A stretch of DNA of 64,000 nucleotides from Arbacia lixula (Eukaryota > Echinodermata > Echinoidea > Arbacioida > Arbaciidae), in the NCBI GenBank assembly GCA_963669155.1, contig OZ022597.1, positions 5,792,015 through 5,856,014 on the forward strand. The letters are read 5' to 3'. The notes under the pieces were generated by a model. That model was not told the origin of the DNA. It saw only the letters and a program-made list of their open reading frames with translations, and searched no databases. Both the position numbers and the translations under genes were made by a program. Each line of letters begins with the position of its first letter. Position 1 is the first letter of the stretch. Below, piece by piece: positions 1-11,873 of the stretch.

Positions 1-303
1 TGAAACAAGCACACATTATGAGAGCCTATGTGTCTCTGCAAGAAGGCAATTAGTACGTGTCCCTGCAAGAAGGTAATAAGTAAACATTATATAAATAGGC
101 AAGCATTGTAAGAGCCTACATGTCTGTGCAAAAAGGCAGTAATTACACAATATAAGAACATGTGAAAGAAGCACACATTATGAGAGCCTAAATGTCCCTG
201 CAAGAAGGCAATAAGTAAACATTGTATAAATAGGCAAGCATTATAAGAGCCTACGTGTCACTGTAAGAAGGCAATAAGTACAAACATGTGAAAAACAGTA
301 ACA
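1..303. repeat. Tandem repeats just downstream of the copy 1 stop codon
   Basis: Two imperfect copies of a ~160-bp unit, each made of two related ~80-bp halves. The halves share blocks such as AAGCACACATTATGAGAGCC, TGCAAGAAGGCAATAAG and AAATAGGCAAGCATT. The array runs off the left edge of the window and stops where the last transposase exon ends. Copy 5 also has a minisatellite directly after its stop codon, so a subterminal repeat of the transposon is the likeliest reading; an unrelated local minisatellite is possible. Confidence 0.75.
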
Positions 304-3300
304 TCAATCCTTCTTTGTGGCCAAAAAACCATCGACGACTTGGCAGAAATGCTCATAGCTTTCAAAGACGCGATCTTTGAAGCCAGGCGATAACGACTTG
401 CGCGTTGTAGGGCAGAAGATGAACTCCTTACGTTTACCGCCAACAAGCTTGTCCTTGGCTGGCCTGTACCGCTTCCTCTGCCCACCGCAATTGAAAACGC
501 CGCATGCACTACACGGCTTCTTCGAAGGGTTCGGAACGAAGACTTTGGGTGGAGGAGGTGGCGGAGGAGCAGGGACCACAAACGGTGAGGACGAACACGA
601 ACTGGTGGACGGGAAGGAGATCGAAGCCGCAGATGGTTGGCGGGGAAGAACGACCAGCACAGGGGCTTTGGGAACGGTTGAGGCGCTAGGCACGTTCTCA
701 GGGTCGAGCTTCCGCTTTGCCCTCACAGTCGCACTCGTGACCAATGGGACCGTTGGGTAACGGACCTGCTCTCGCTCAGGTTTTGGCAGAATGGCAGGGA
801 GAGTGGGAGCAGTGGGAAGAGGTTGTGTAGATACAACTTTCGTCTTGGGTGGAGCCTTCGGTATCACGGTGGCAAGGTAGTTGGCCCGCTTGTCTTCCTT
901 TGTCAGGAAAGAGGTGATGGACTTGATATTAATGTTCGGTAGAGGGACCTGCTTCTTGGCCAGGTACTGGTCATCTCGGACCCGATCGACAATGCGCTTG
1001 TACTGCCCCCTGATAAGGTTAGCAATCTTCGTTGGGGAAGACAGCATGCTGATCGCCGGCCGGTTCCTCAGCATCTTGATCAGGACGTACAACAGGCGGG
1101 ATTCCTCTGTGATTTTTGAGGCTTGGGCGTACTTCATCCAAGCAAAGTTCACCTTCTGTGCCGCTGAGCTCTCTGCAGACTCCTGACCATGACAACGGCC
1201 AAAAAGAGTATAGCCCCATCTGGACTCGTATTTTTTTACGAAGGACCGGGCAGTTTTGTCATGATCATGGAGGGCATCGAGGGCACTCAAGATCTGTTGG
1301 CGAACTTCGCTTGGAATGATATGCCTATCCCCTTCATCCGCTAGCTGAATTAGGAGGAGGGCAAGCCGTTCCACTTCCTCGTACCCTGGCAGGTGCAGTT
1401 GCGGACGGGAGGCGAGGACATCATCACGCGCAGGATGGGAAACTTCCGTCGTTTCTGTCTTAACGGTGGAGAAGTGATGGGGACTCAGCGAATCGATGGG
1501 GTCCTCGGCGATGTCGATGCCCTCATCGTCCTCCTCCTCTTCTGGCTTCTCTCCCTCCTGTTCGGGCTCGGGCTCAGGCTCTTGCTGGGGATGCTCCGCC
1601 TCGGCCTTGGCCTCATCCACATCCAGCTGCTGTTCTTCCTCCACTGTCAATGAAAAAGAAAAGAAAAGAAGGAAACAACATAGGTTAGTCAAGTCATCAA
1701 CTTGAGGGGGGAGCAATGGAAATTATTGACTGTATGTTATTTTAACAACATCAAAAAGAACAAAAAACAGTGGCCTACCTTTGTTAATGTAGAACTTCTT
1801 GGAAGAGAAGGATGTGGATTGAGCAAACACAAACTCCACACCAAGAAGCTCCTCCTCATCTTCCGCTGTTGGCAGGGGCATAGGGGGGACATAGTTGGGC
1901 TCGAACGGCTTCCCGAAGAGCAGGCTTGACTGGTCGTTCAGGAGCTGGAGCTCTCTGGGGTCTGTGAGGGTCGTGGACAGGCGTGCCTCCTTTGCAACCT
2001 TGTTAGCATCCCGCCTTCTGTTCCATTGAACGGCAAAGGCAAGAAGGGCAACCTGCAGTAATAAAATAGAAAAATTGTAGAAATCAATTAAACATGTTTT
2101 TGATTATTTCAACAAAACATGACATTTTTCCATTATTTTTTTTCTTTTTTAATCTTTTTATTCTTTGGGAAGAATAAAGAAGGGGTGGCATGAAAGGGGA
2201 GGGAAGGTTGTGTAGTATATTAATTACACGTACCTGAAATGGCATAATCCCGCACCTCTGAGAGGGGATGCAGTGAACAAGGTGGGCGTGAAGTCCTTCC
2301 AGAGTGTTGCTGCCCCGACAACACCTGTACCTGTCCAGTACCACACCGTTGATACAGGCCGTGTCAATCTTGACATACAGGGAGACATCTGGAGGATCCT
2401 GCAGATAAAAGAAAACAGTTGTGATACTTTGTGAATAATAAAGTACAAGAAAATTGATAGGAATAGGATGGCTGAGGTGAGAAATATTCTTTTGATGAAA
2501 AAAACAAATAATAAATTTCTCACCTGCATGCAAGCAATGTGCCTGCTGGAAAATGCCCACTGGGCATCGACCGCCTCGTTGGATCTGAAGAGGTGGATCC
2601 CATCGATGTCCAGTCCGGCTGGTCCCTTGAACTCCTCAAGGATGGCCTCCACTGCAGCCACAGTGACCTCAACGCCGCGGGTCGTACGTCGAACGTACGA
2701 CTTCAGTTGATGAGCCTTGAGGTGCTGCATCATCTGAAAGTCATTCAGCTCAGCGTAGCGGTCATCACCCTTCCTCACGGCACTGATGAGGCGGGAAAGG
2801 TCTGCTTGCGAGTAGGCGAGAACCGCACCAGCCAAGGCTCGGATGAAGGCAGGGTACTTGGCGTGGTTCTGCTTGATCACAACCGTTTCCCATCTGTGAA
2901 GCCAGTGGCGGATGTCAAGCCTCAGAACCATACCCTTGTCGCACCATTCCTGGAAGATGCTCTCCAGCCAGGAGGATCCTCCATCCCTGAAATAAAAAAA
3001 AAACAAGAACAATGAAATAAAGTCATTTTACATTTCAAAATGAGGTAGACAAGGCCTATTTTAAGTACTATTACCTGAAATAAAGAAAAGAATAATAAAT
3101 TCATCACTCACCTACAACAGTTGGAGTCCGTGTAGAGGATCTTGGGTGGCGGTGCATGAGCCCTCCGAAAGCGGGCCATCAGCCCACGCGCCATCGGAGC
3201 GTACGCCTCCTCGGACTCTGTGGCAGTTACGAATGTTGTGAGGAACTGGCCGTACTCATTGAGAATACTGGTGAGGTACTGCATCGTGCCAGCTCCATCA

Positions 3301-5581
3301 CCGCACACCTTCTTCAGGATCTGAGGAGAATTGAAAAAAGATGTAAAGACAAATATTTAGTATAATTCTGTAGAATTTGCAAAAATTGAAAGTGATCTAT
3401 TCTGGAATAAATAGAAATAGTAACTTACTTGCTTAGTGCCATCAATGCACAGGATCTCCCCCGTCTGACTGAGGATCGACTCTCTGTATGCCGAAATCTG
3501 CTCCATCTCCATGATGAGGAGGGCCCTTCGGAGCACCTTCGCACCGGGAAGCTTTGGCATCTCGAGCGGTTCCGTATAGCTGCCCTCAGGCTTGATGAAG
3601 CCCATGAGGCTGGAAGGAGCGGTGTGGGCCGAGTGCAGCACCGTCTGATACTTCCCGCGTCTGGTGGCGTAGTGGTCATCATGGCGTTGCTGCAGTATGC
3701 GGTGGAGCTTGGACATTGACAGGGAGTTGGTCCGGTCCCTCAGGAATTCCACCACATCCTTGTCCACAGCTCGCTTGCCACAGATGACCACGGGAAAATC
3801 CTTGGCATAGGATAGGGGGATGCTGGCAAGGATGGAGGGGCTTGTTGCTCTCCACCTAAACTGAAGCTCCAGGCCGGTGTCCTCCCTCTTCTTCAGGCAG
3901 TGAAAGCACTGAAGGCGCTCTGTGAGTAGGGTGTAGTACCCACTGAACGTCAACACCTGGATGTAAATGAAACAAGAAGAGAACAAAAGATAAATAAATG
4001 AATAAAGAAATAAATGATAAGGATGTTTGGTTGCACAGCATAAATATACATAACAAAAATAAACAAAATGGATGCTCACCTGCCTGGCGATGTCCGAGTA
4101 CCCACTCTTTGCCAAATAGGCATCAGGGGGAGCTGGGCACTGTGCGTTGGGGCACTTAATCATAAGTCCCAGAACACCAACAGGGCGCCAAAAGAAGATT
4201 TTGCTGGTGAAGAATGATGTCATCTGTGGGAGGGTGACACCAAACTTCGGAGGTGGAGGTGGGAAGAACTCCATCTGGTCCTTAAGAGTCAGCTTGGAAA
4301 CCGACTTGACAAACAGCCCATGAGGGCCATGGCTCTTTGCCCAAATCACGTCAGCCGCTGGCATCCCTGCCTCCCAAGCCTTCTGCCAGCCTTCGTACGA
4401 TGTCGACGATGACGACGTTGCCGACGACGAGAGGGTAGATTGCTGAGATGACGCTGACGTGGATGGTCGGAGGAGGCTGTCCGCTTGCACCAGATGGGTT
4501 GCCACAGGAATGTCTGTGCTCCTTACAGCTTCATCTGAATTGATGAAAATTAAAAATTAAATAATAATCAATGATAACGATTCATACAAATTTATAATAA
4601 TACTTTATAGAAATTATTCTTGTTTATAATAGCAATTTACATTATTTTCTTCAGATTTATGATAACTATCTACAATAATTTACACAAACTGATCACTTCA
4701 CAATAAAAAAAGTACGCTAGAGCAACTCACCAGCAAGGACAAGGATCTCAGCATCTCCGGTGAATTCCAGATCAAACCTGGGGAGGTCCTCTCTCGTTGC
4801 CGATGGCGATGGCGGCTTGGGGGCTTGGTGTGTGCTGGGAACTTGGGGGGTGCTGGGGGCTTGGGAGGTGCTGGGCTTATTTTTCTGTAAAGGGAAGAAG
4901 GAGAAGAAAGACAAAATGAAAATCAAGTTTTTCAATCACATTAATTCCTCATTTACATTGCAAATACATCATATTTGAGCATAAAGCATGAGGTGTAATA
5001 ATAGCTTATTGCAAGTTTAATAAATCAAATTCACTAACCTGCTTTTTACGCAGTTGAGTAACCAGGATAGGATACTGTTGAATAACAGAGAGCATCTGCT
5101 GTTTCTGCCATTTCCTCGCAGGATTCGGATCCCTCTGACCTTGGTCGAGGAACTCAGCGATGAGCCACATGCAGTATCCAACGGCATTGCTGAGTAGCCA
5201 CTGGACGTTCCGGCCCTCGAACTTCCCGAAGGTGAGCACTACCTGGCACTGCCAGTGCTCTCCAGCCGTCTCCTTAGCTCTGGCCTCTGCGACTTCTGGA
5301 TCCTCCCAGTAACTGTCCCACACTTTCGCTTCACACGCCAGGTACCTCTTCGCCTCGTCCGTAGGTGCAAGCCTAGCTTCCACGTCATGGCCCTTCTTGA
5401 AAAGAGGTATTGTGGGCTGGAAGTGCTTGCCTAGATGACGACGCAAATGTTGGGGAAGAGTAAACTTCTCGCCGCACCGGTCGCAGGTCACCGTCTTGCC
5501 TGAATGGGTCTTTTTGTGCCTGGTCAAATTTGATTTGACCGCAAACTTGGCACCACATTCATCACAGGTGTAAAGCACCAT
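304..5581 (-). CDS. Copy 1: C2H2 / DUF6729-like / candidate DDE transposase, nine exons
   Basis: Proposed exons on the minus strand: 5581-5039, 4884-4731, 4534-4080, 3956-3429, 3320-3112, 2986-2524, 2398-2234, 2052-1780 and 1643-304, all with GT-AG ends, about 1,375 codons. The start MVLYTCDEC opens the first finger; a pyrimidine-rich acceptor lies just upstream (about 5599), suggesting a 5' UTR intron. Visible parts: two C2H2 fingers; a FGKFEGR...WLLSNAVGY motif; a DUF6729-like block (EFFPPPPP, FFWRPVGV, CPNAQCPAPP, CFHC); CIDGTKQ and ILYTDSNCC, likely the first two catalytic Asp; RLDIRHWLHRW; GSNTLEGLHAH, likely the catalytic Glu; then YESRWGYTLFGRC and a Pro-rich tail with CSACGVFNCGG. All junctions keep frame except exon 8 to 9, which is off by one base, so that boundary is wrong or the copy carries one frameshift. 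It is a plain DNA-transposon-type gene; identity of the catalytic residues is inferred. Confidence 0.75.
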
Positions 5582-6087
5582 TATGAACCGTGGGCCGGCT
5601 GTGCAGGAAGAAAAAAAAAAGAGAGAAAAAATGATGCGATTTCTGGAGCACACCAGTTACTGATTTCCACTAAAATATTACGTGGACTGGACATTGAACA
5701 ATGAAAAACTGTAAAAATACTACGAGAAAATACTTCAGTTGTCGTGAAAGAGCGGTCGTCAAGGGAGAGTCCAGTAAAGACAAATCAGTTCTGCAAATTG
5801 AAATTATTTCTAACACAAAAGTGAGTAGGTGAGACAGTGCAAAACGAAAAAGGACGAAAAATAATACGAAAAAAAATAAAATCTCACTGTTTAAATTTCA
5901 TCTTCAATGAAACGAGCACCAATTAGCTTCCCAAGGGTGAAACAATGCAGATAATAATCATTAGAATTAATTATTCGACCGAAATACCGAAATAATGCAA
6001 TTTATTTGATATTGTATTTACCTTTGGCGGGGAGCGACAAGGACGGGCGACGTCATCTACTCATCAAAATCGATCACATCGGCAGTC
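5582..6087 (-). other. Non-coding leader of copy 1
   Basis: Sequence between the start codon and the subterminal repeats, with no long reading frame. It is closely matched by the copy 6 leader (48182-48704). It contains a block near 5811-5838 that is also recognisable upstream of copies 2, 4 and 6. On the minus strand it shows a strong 3' splice acceptor (long pyrimidine tract then CACAG) near 5599, so a spliced 5' UTR is likely. Confidence 0.6.
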
Positions 6088-6230
6088 CCATTGGTCTGAT
6101 GGCCAACTCTGGCGACGCCCACATTCTCGGTGATGCCTCTTAGGCCAATGAGAGAGCTCTGATGGCCAACTCGGTCGGCTGACGGGGCATTGTGATTGGA
6201 CGAATGGCCAAGAAATCGGCCAGCACTAGT
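6088..6230. repeat. Subterminal repeats of copy 1, core ATGGCCAA/TTGGCCAT
   Basis: ATTGGTCTG is followed directly by ATGGCCAACT; CTCTG-ATGGCCAACT, GACGA-ATGGCCAAG, AGGCCAATG and CGGCCAG follow within about 140 bp, in both orientations. The same arrangement with a different 8-mer occurs upstream of copies 2, 4 and 5. This is typical of transposase-binding subterminal repeats; the binding role is inferred. Confidence 0.7.
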
Positions 6231-6248
6231 ACCGGGCGGGAAGATTCA

Positions 6249-6335
6249 CTGGGAATACCGGGTGTTGTAGGCTTTTTGCTAAGTGGAAGTATGTCTCGCG
6301 TTTTTTTCACCTTCCCTTTACTCATTTTTTTTTTC
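6249..6335. repeat. Shared upstream block of copy 1
   Basis: Starts CTGGGAATACCGGGTGTTGT, continues with GGCTTTTTGCTAAGTGGAAG and a T-rich run ending near CTTTACTCATTTTT. Near-identical blocks sit at the same place in copies 2 (28911-28993), 5 (43627-43711) and, shortened, 6 (48860-48894). In copy 2 the block abuts the interrupted exon of copy 3, so it is probably at or near the element end. Confidence 0.7.
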
Positions 6336-6419
6336 ACCTACCACTTCCTCATCCTCACCTTTTTGAATTAATTGTCTTGCTCTTCTCTTGCAGGCTCGCC
6401 TGACAGCATCAGTTCCATT

Positions 6420-6816
6420 TCCGTATTTCTTGAGCGCGTGAGGGAATGGGGGCAGTTACACCAGACATTGGGGGGGGGGGGGGGGGGGGGTGGATATGTT
6501 CGGGGGGGAGGTATCAGAAAAAAAAATCATTCTTATGGAATTGTTTTATTATAATTTGTACATATCTATTAGTATCATAATGATAATTATTTTAGAGGAA
6601 TATGATTTATAAGTTGCATATATATTCAGGAGGAATATGGCACATGTACATATTCATATACAAGTGGTAAATCATGCTTTATTGTGTTTATGGAATCAAT
6701 AGAAATATTACGTTTATGTATTTGTTATTTTATGTAATAAAAGTGAAATTGTTTATTTTATCATGGGAATGAAATAAAATAAAGAATATGGAAAAACAAC
6801 AAAAAAGTGTATGTGT

Positions 6817-6872
<56 letters not shown>

Positions 6873-7290
6873 TTCTTGAGCGCGTGAGGGAGTGGGGGCA
6901 GTTACACCGGACACGGGCCGGGGGGGGGGGGGGGGTGGGGAGGGTGGACTTGTTTGTTTTTTGTGTGGGGGTGGATATGTTCGGGGGGGGGGGGGAGGTA
7001 TCAGAAAAGATTTCCTTCTTATGGAATTGTTTTATTATCATTTATACATATGATGATTATTATTTTAGAGGAATATGATTTGTGTTTATCGAATCAATAG
7101 AATATTACTTTTATTTATTTGTTATTGTAAGTTATAAAGTGAAATTGTTTATTTTATCATGGGAATGAAATCAAAATAAAGAATAATTATGGAAAAACAA
7201 AAAAAGTGTGTGTATGCGTGTGCGTGCGTGCGTGCGTGAGTGAGTGCGTGCGTGCATAGTGCATAGACGTGCGTGCGCGCGCGCGTGTTA
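6420..7290. repeat. Two-copy tandem duplication, ~446-bp unit
   Basis: Position ~6426 onward (TATTTCTTGAGCGCGTGAGG) recurs from ~6872 with the same order of parts: a G-run, GGATATGTTCGGGGG, GAGGTATCAGAAAA, CTTATGGAATTGTTTTATTA, TTATTTTATCATGGGAATGA, then a GT-rich microsatellite. The copies differ by small indels. No coding potential. Confidence 0.8.
6807..6870. repeat. (GT)n microsatellite
   Basis: Almost pure GT dinucleotides with a few A or C interruptions, ending the first unit of the 446-bp duplication. A related GTGC/GT-rich run lies at 7205-7288 at the end of the second unit. Confidence 0.95.
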
Positions 7291-7299
7291 CGTAACGTG

Positions 7300-7435
7300 A
7301 AGGTCCAAAAGGGTTCGGCATAATATTTGGCTATTTAGCATAATTTCAAGGGTCCACAAGGGTTCGGCATAATTTTTTGGCCATTTAGCATAATTTCGCT
7401 GCTCCCCTAGCATAATTCGATTTTTTTCACTGGTC
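7300..7435. repeat. Short direct repeat with GGGTTCGGCATAAT
   Basis: Two ~55-bp copies of a unit reading GGTCC(A)AAGGGTTCGGCATAAT, TTGG(C)CTATTTAGCATAATTTC. A third partial AGCATAATTCG follows. It lies immediately left of the LTR element and could be its target. Function unknown. Confidence 0.7.
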
Positions 7436-7458
7436 ACACTGATCGTGCATGATCGACA

Positions 7459-10400
7459 TTACTACTTCGACTCTGCCGCACAACATCAACACTCAACCAA
7501 GAATAAGATGTCGTCTTTAACTGTCATTCGTCAGCTAGCATTCAATTTGGTGAGTTGCAAGATATCCATTATGTAGTCATTATTCTGTCCCTTTCATACA
7601 AATCGTGTGTGACATTCATCTCGTCACACTTGTTCGCTACATTTGCCTCACACAGCGTACACAAGTGGCACATAGCCACACTTTCGTCTGCGACTCAAGA
7701 TTGTACGCTGTCTCTTGTACGCTGTATTCTTGTACGCTGTATTCTCTTGTACTCTCGTACGCCGTCTCTCGTACGCTGGCTCTTGTACGCTGTAGCTGTA
7801 TGATGTGGGGCCCATATTCGCCACACTTTCGATTTGAAACGAAAACAAATGTGTATTTCGATATACTCTTACACTAAATCACACTTAATTTCATGCTTTA
7901 TATTTTCAAAATCATATTACAGAGACATTTTGAGTAAGCACTTACGAATAAATGTATTTTCAGTGCGAAACTGTTTGCCTGTCAATATTTGTCGACGATA
8001 AAGTTGTGGCCCTTAAACGCCGCACCGTTTACGTGTATTGTCAATGGGCTTTTCCTGATCGATTATGTGTTCGATTTCATGGTGACTTGGTGATTTGAAT
8101 AAAAAAGAAAAAAAAAATTGTAGTTTGCTTGTTCATGTGATTTACGTTTGAAGTGGAATATTGATAGAAGAATTCTATTTTCTTTAAGGCTACCATAGAT
8201 GTTTAGTGGAACGAGGTCCGAAAAAAGAGACTGCCACAATACGAGAGTCTTCATTTCGATCGCATTTTCTCGGAACGCGCAGGCGCATCACGATCACACT
8301 GACTTCTCCGTTCGGCTACCGAAGCGATCGCGGAGCGGGTTCGCGGCAGGAATTTGGGAGAAAACAGACTTTCTGGTCGGCAAATAATTTTGACCTTTAC
8401 GGAATAATGTGATTTTTTGTAGCTTATTATTTCAAAAGACGATAATTAGATGAAACTTGCGTTTTTTGACTCGTAATTGCGTAGCATGACGGAAACTGTT
8501 GTGCCGACGGTGATTCTGTACTATAGTCTCACGCGTGATACGCTTACCATTTTGTTCTGATACGCATTTTTGTTAGTGCGTCGATTAAGGGCCCCGCGGT
8601 GAGAATGGGCCACTAGCCATACTGCGTACGCACATAGTGGTAAACATGTCACCTCGGTCATACCACATCTCACTCATGGCAAACTCACAACATTCGTACA
8701 ATCACGTCATCAGCCAACATTAAATCAATCATCCATTCCAAGTCATAAAAATATTTCTTCCTCTGTCACTTTCACGCCAGTAGCATGGTAACATTTTTAT
8801 TAGCTTCCGATCATCGATGTGTGGTTCGTGACTAAAATCGACAGACTTTTACGCTCTCAAGATGTTAAAAGTTCTTTGCCAGATAACGACAGTAAATTAT
8901 GACATAAGCTTAACTTAGCTACCTTTACTTAACTACAAACACATCAACAGACACTGAATCACTGACCATCGACCAGTAACAACCTCGCATATATCCACTT
9001 ACTCTACCGAAACTACTGTGCAACCTAAGTTCAAGAAATATTCTTTAGAGTTCAAGGAAAGTTCAACTGAACTTTATTTAAGTATAAGAGTAAACATTTT
9101 TGGGTGATGAAACATTCAACTGGTATTCAACAGTAGGAAAATGTAACTTGTAGCTATATATATGAACATCTATACATCGATCCCTTAAAGACAGCCAGTC
9201 CCTTTTTCAGATCACCACAAAACCATCGAAACATTGGCAAAACATAAAGTGTTAGCAAGCTCTATATTTACAATTTGAAACTGATACGTGGTGTAAAATT
9301 CAAATAATGCACGTAAACAACGTCTGATTAATAGTCTTTACCTCAGGCTCTTAGCAGTTTGTGTTGAAATATCTGCTTTATTGATTAATCTGTTATCTAA
9401 ATTATAATTTTAACGCATTATGAAAAAAAATTGTTCTATGGAAGCAATCATCTCCAAAGTTTGGTAGTTACTCATGAAATTAGGATTTCACACACGAATA
9501 ATAACCACATAGATACTGTAACAAAGACTAATACTTTTTTCGTAGTACGAAAAAAGTCGGTTTGAAATTTAACGGCTGAAATTTTTTACGTATATACAGA
9601 AAGCTTCAACATGCTATATTCTTAGAAATGGTTTTGAATCACACTTTCTTAAATTTACGATCGTGATAGACGATTTCAAATTTTAAGCTTGCAAAAGGGA
9701 CGGACAATCTTTAATGGTATTTCTGTGCAATGCAGAATGCATCGTGTTAGAGATACAATTACAAGTAGATCTGTCTGATGGGATTTTGCAAAAGTATGAA
9801 TAAAAGACAATTTTCTACTCACGGTGATCTAGTCTTTCTTGTCCAAAAGCCAAAAAGTCAAGCTTGACGTCGCAAACTAAAGCAGCCTGAAATTTAGGGT
9901 GGAAAAATGGCGTAATACCGCCCCTCATCTCCCCATCTCTCCTTTTATATCCCCCCTCATTCCTTACGCGATTGGTCAAAAGCCCAACTCCTAATTAATT
10001 ATTCAAGGGAAATACTCGAGCCTAATTGGCTGATACCTCTAACTACGCAGTTCTCTGCGCAGGAAATTCGACTTATCACGGGGAAAATGAAACAAGATAT
10101 AAGTATATTCTTGCATAATATCCCTTACAATCATTGCGCAATACAACCATATACTTCACACTGAACCTACATAGGATTACATAATCATATGAGCAAGTAT
10201 TAAAAAGCACAACTCTTTCAATAACTTTTACTCATCAACCCCAGCCGATACCCGGCCTTCAACATCGAAAAGTCACAACTCTCGCCAGAGCTTGTAGACG
10301 GTAGCCCGCTAGGCAACAGCGTCGACTCTGTGCACAGCCGAACATCTAAACGAGCACAGGGTCGACCCCGGGACCTAGATAAATCATGAACTACGTCCTA

Positions 10401-10829
10401 ATGCGCATGCCCATCTTACACAAATGCGTGTCGCATTGCGTGACAGAATTAACACACGGGGAAGAAGCTCACCCATGTAAAAATGCAGTGCTGTGTAGCA
10501 CAGTATAACACACGTAACTCACATAGTCACGCAAAATTTTCTCACGAGCTAGAAACTAGCAGTAGAATTGTGGCTTTTCTGAACGTCATTATACAACCTC
10601 GTACTAAACAGGATACACCATGTCACATGGCATTATTATAAGATCTATCAGCACATTATATAATTTATCTACCATGAAAAACAGGATCAAAGTACATGTA
10701 CATGCAAACATTGGACATATATTTGACTTCCTCTTAAATCTCGCATTTCACGATGTCTGATATAAATGATAGTCTTGGGATCAGACTTAGAAAATAAAAA
10801 AAAATGAAGGTGGGAGGGAAACCGTTTCA
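7459..10829 (-). repeat. Left LTR-like repeat (3' LTR by orientation)
   Basis: Matches 20924-24016 over most of its length. The outer part shares CGACTCTGCCGCACAACATC and the inner end AGGGAAACCGTTTCA. It has a ~14-bp minisatellite (7700-7797) and about 520 bp (9190-9715) missing from the other copy. Its length is unusual for gypsy LTRs, so part may be non-LTR sequence duplicated with it. Confidence 0.65.
7700..7797. repeat. ~14-bp minisatellite inside left LTR
   Basis: About six to seven units of CTTGTACGCTGTCT and variants (TCTCGTACGCCG). The right LTR has a longer version at 21146-21290. Confidence 0.85.
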
Positions 10830-11261
10830 CAACCCCCGTCTTCCTTAATCACTGTCCCAATGACCTTCTCACTCTTTATTCGACCGCATTAACAAATTAT
10901 GCAACAGTCATTTGATGAATGTGGCCCTCCATTCAGAGTTACTAAGTACGATATATACTACGGTAAATGCATGGAAAAATCTGCATTCCATTTTATTTTC
11001 TTTGCGTTATAAAATTCTTACAACGCACACTTTATAAACATGTGCCTCAATATACATGTTGCGACACGAAATTCAAAATTTGCTTAGTACACAACATTAA
11101 CCAATCGATCTTTTCTTTTTCTTCTCCTTTTTTTTTTTTTTTTACACAGGCATATAGAAATACTAAGCTTGCAATGTACTAAATACACTAACAACATTAA
11201 CAAATCAATCTTTCTTCTTTTCTTTCTTTTACACAGGCCCTTACGCTTCATAGAACTCTTT
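10830..11261. other. Non-coding segment between left LTR and acidic reading frame
   Basis: No gene recognised. It has a short direct repeat: AACATTAACCAATCGATC followed by a T/C-rich run and TTTACACAGGC (about 11094-11153) recurs as AACATTAACAAATCAATC plus T/C run plus TTTTACACAGGC (about 11191-11238). Confidence 0.5.
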
Positions 11262-11873
11262 TCAGACTTCTATCAGCCTTTTCTCTGCGTTTACAAAGGG
11301 GTAAGTCTCTACTTCTACCATTACTTTTCTGATGTACGTGATCCGGCATGACCCTGGGTTGTTAACGCTAATGTTAACAACGCCTGGTCTGCGACTGTCG
11401 CTCTTTGTTTCCTTCTCTTCCTTTTCCTCTTCACTGCTTTTGTCTCTGCTTTCCTCCTGGATCTCCATTTCCTTCCCGCCTTCGCTTTCGCTTTCGCTGC
11501 TGCTCTCTTTCATTTCCTTCTCCTTATCACTTTCGCTTTCACTGCTGCTCTGCTGGATCTCCATTCCCTTCCCCTCACCACTTTCGCTTTCACTGCTGCT
11601 CTGCTGGATCTCCATTCCCTTCCCCTCACCACTTTCGCGTTCACTGCTGCTCTCCTCCTGGATCTCCATTTCCTCCTTCTTTCCGCCTTTGCTCGCTTTC
11701 TGTACCTCCTTTTCCTTCACCTTACTGCTTTCGCTTTCATGGTTCCTCTTTATCTGCGCTTTCTCTTCTTCACTGTCGCTACCGCTTAACCTCTCCTTGC
11801 TCTTTCTCCTCTTATTGCTTTCCGAGTCGCTGACTCTGTCACTCTCGCTCCTGATCTCCTGCTCCTCTAACAT
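11262..11873 (-). CDS. Acidic Ser/Glu/Lys-rich repeat reading frame, 203 aa
   Basis: One open frame, very rich in E, S and K. Three to four copies of a ~15-residue unit around GKGMEIQQSSSESES and variants fill its middle. The last ~50 residues (VVNISVNNPGSCRI...) are less biased. It sits inside the LTR element, between the left LTR and the truncated second gag-pol segment. It could be a 3' accessory frame of that element, a captured host exon, or a chance frame across a purine-rich minisatellite. No family recognised, and no conserved domain is visible. Confidence 0.4.
   Translation of the reverse strand: MLEEQEIRSESDRVSDSESNKRRKSKERLSGSDSEEEKAQIKRNHESESSKVKEKEVQKASKGGKKEEMEIQEESSSERESGEGKGMEIQQSSSESESGEGKGMEIQQSSSESESDKEKEMKESSSESESEGGKEMEIQEESRDKSSEEEKEEKETKSDSRRPGVVNISVNNPGSCRITYIRKVMVEVETYPFVNAEKRLIEV

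Noticed and set aside
377-760. Open frame on the plus strand over the copy 1 last exon, also seen at 36310-36720 and 45820-46176
   Set aside because: Antisense shadow of the Pro-rich C-terminal coding sequence; low-complexity Gly-rich product and no domain.
6730-7078. His/Thr- and Cys/Val-repeat frames; likewise 62115-62504
   Set aside because: Translations of GT/CA dinucleotide runs.
7800-8640. Short frames in the left LTR considered as a separate gene
   Set aside because: Most of the region is shared with or embedded in the LTR-like repeat; no domain seen.
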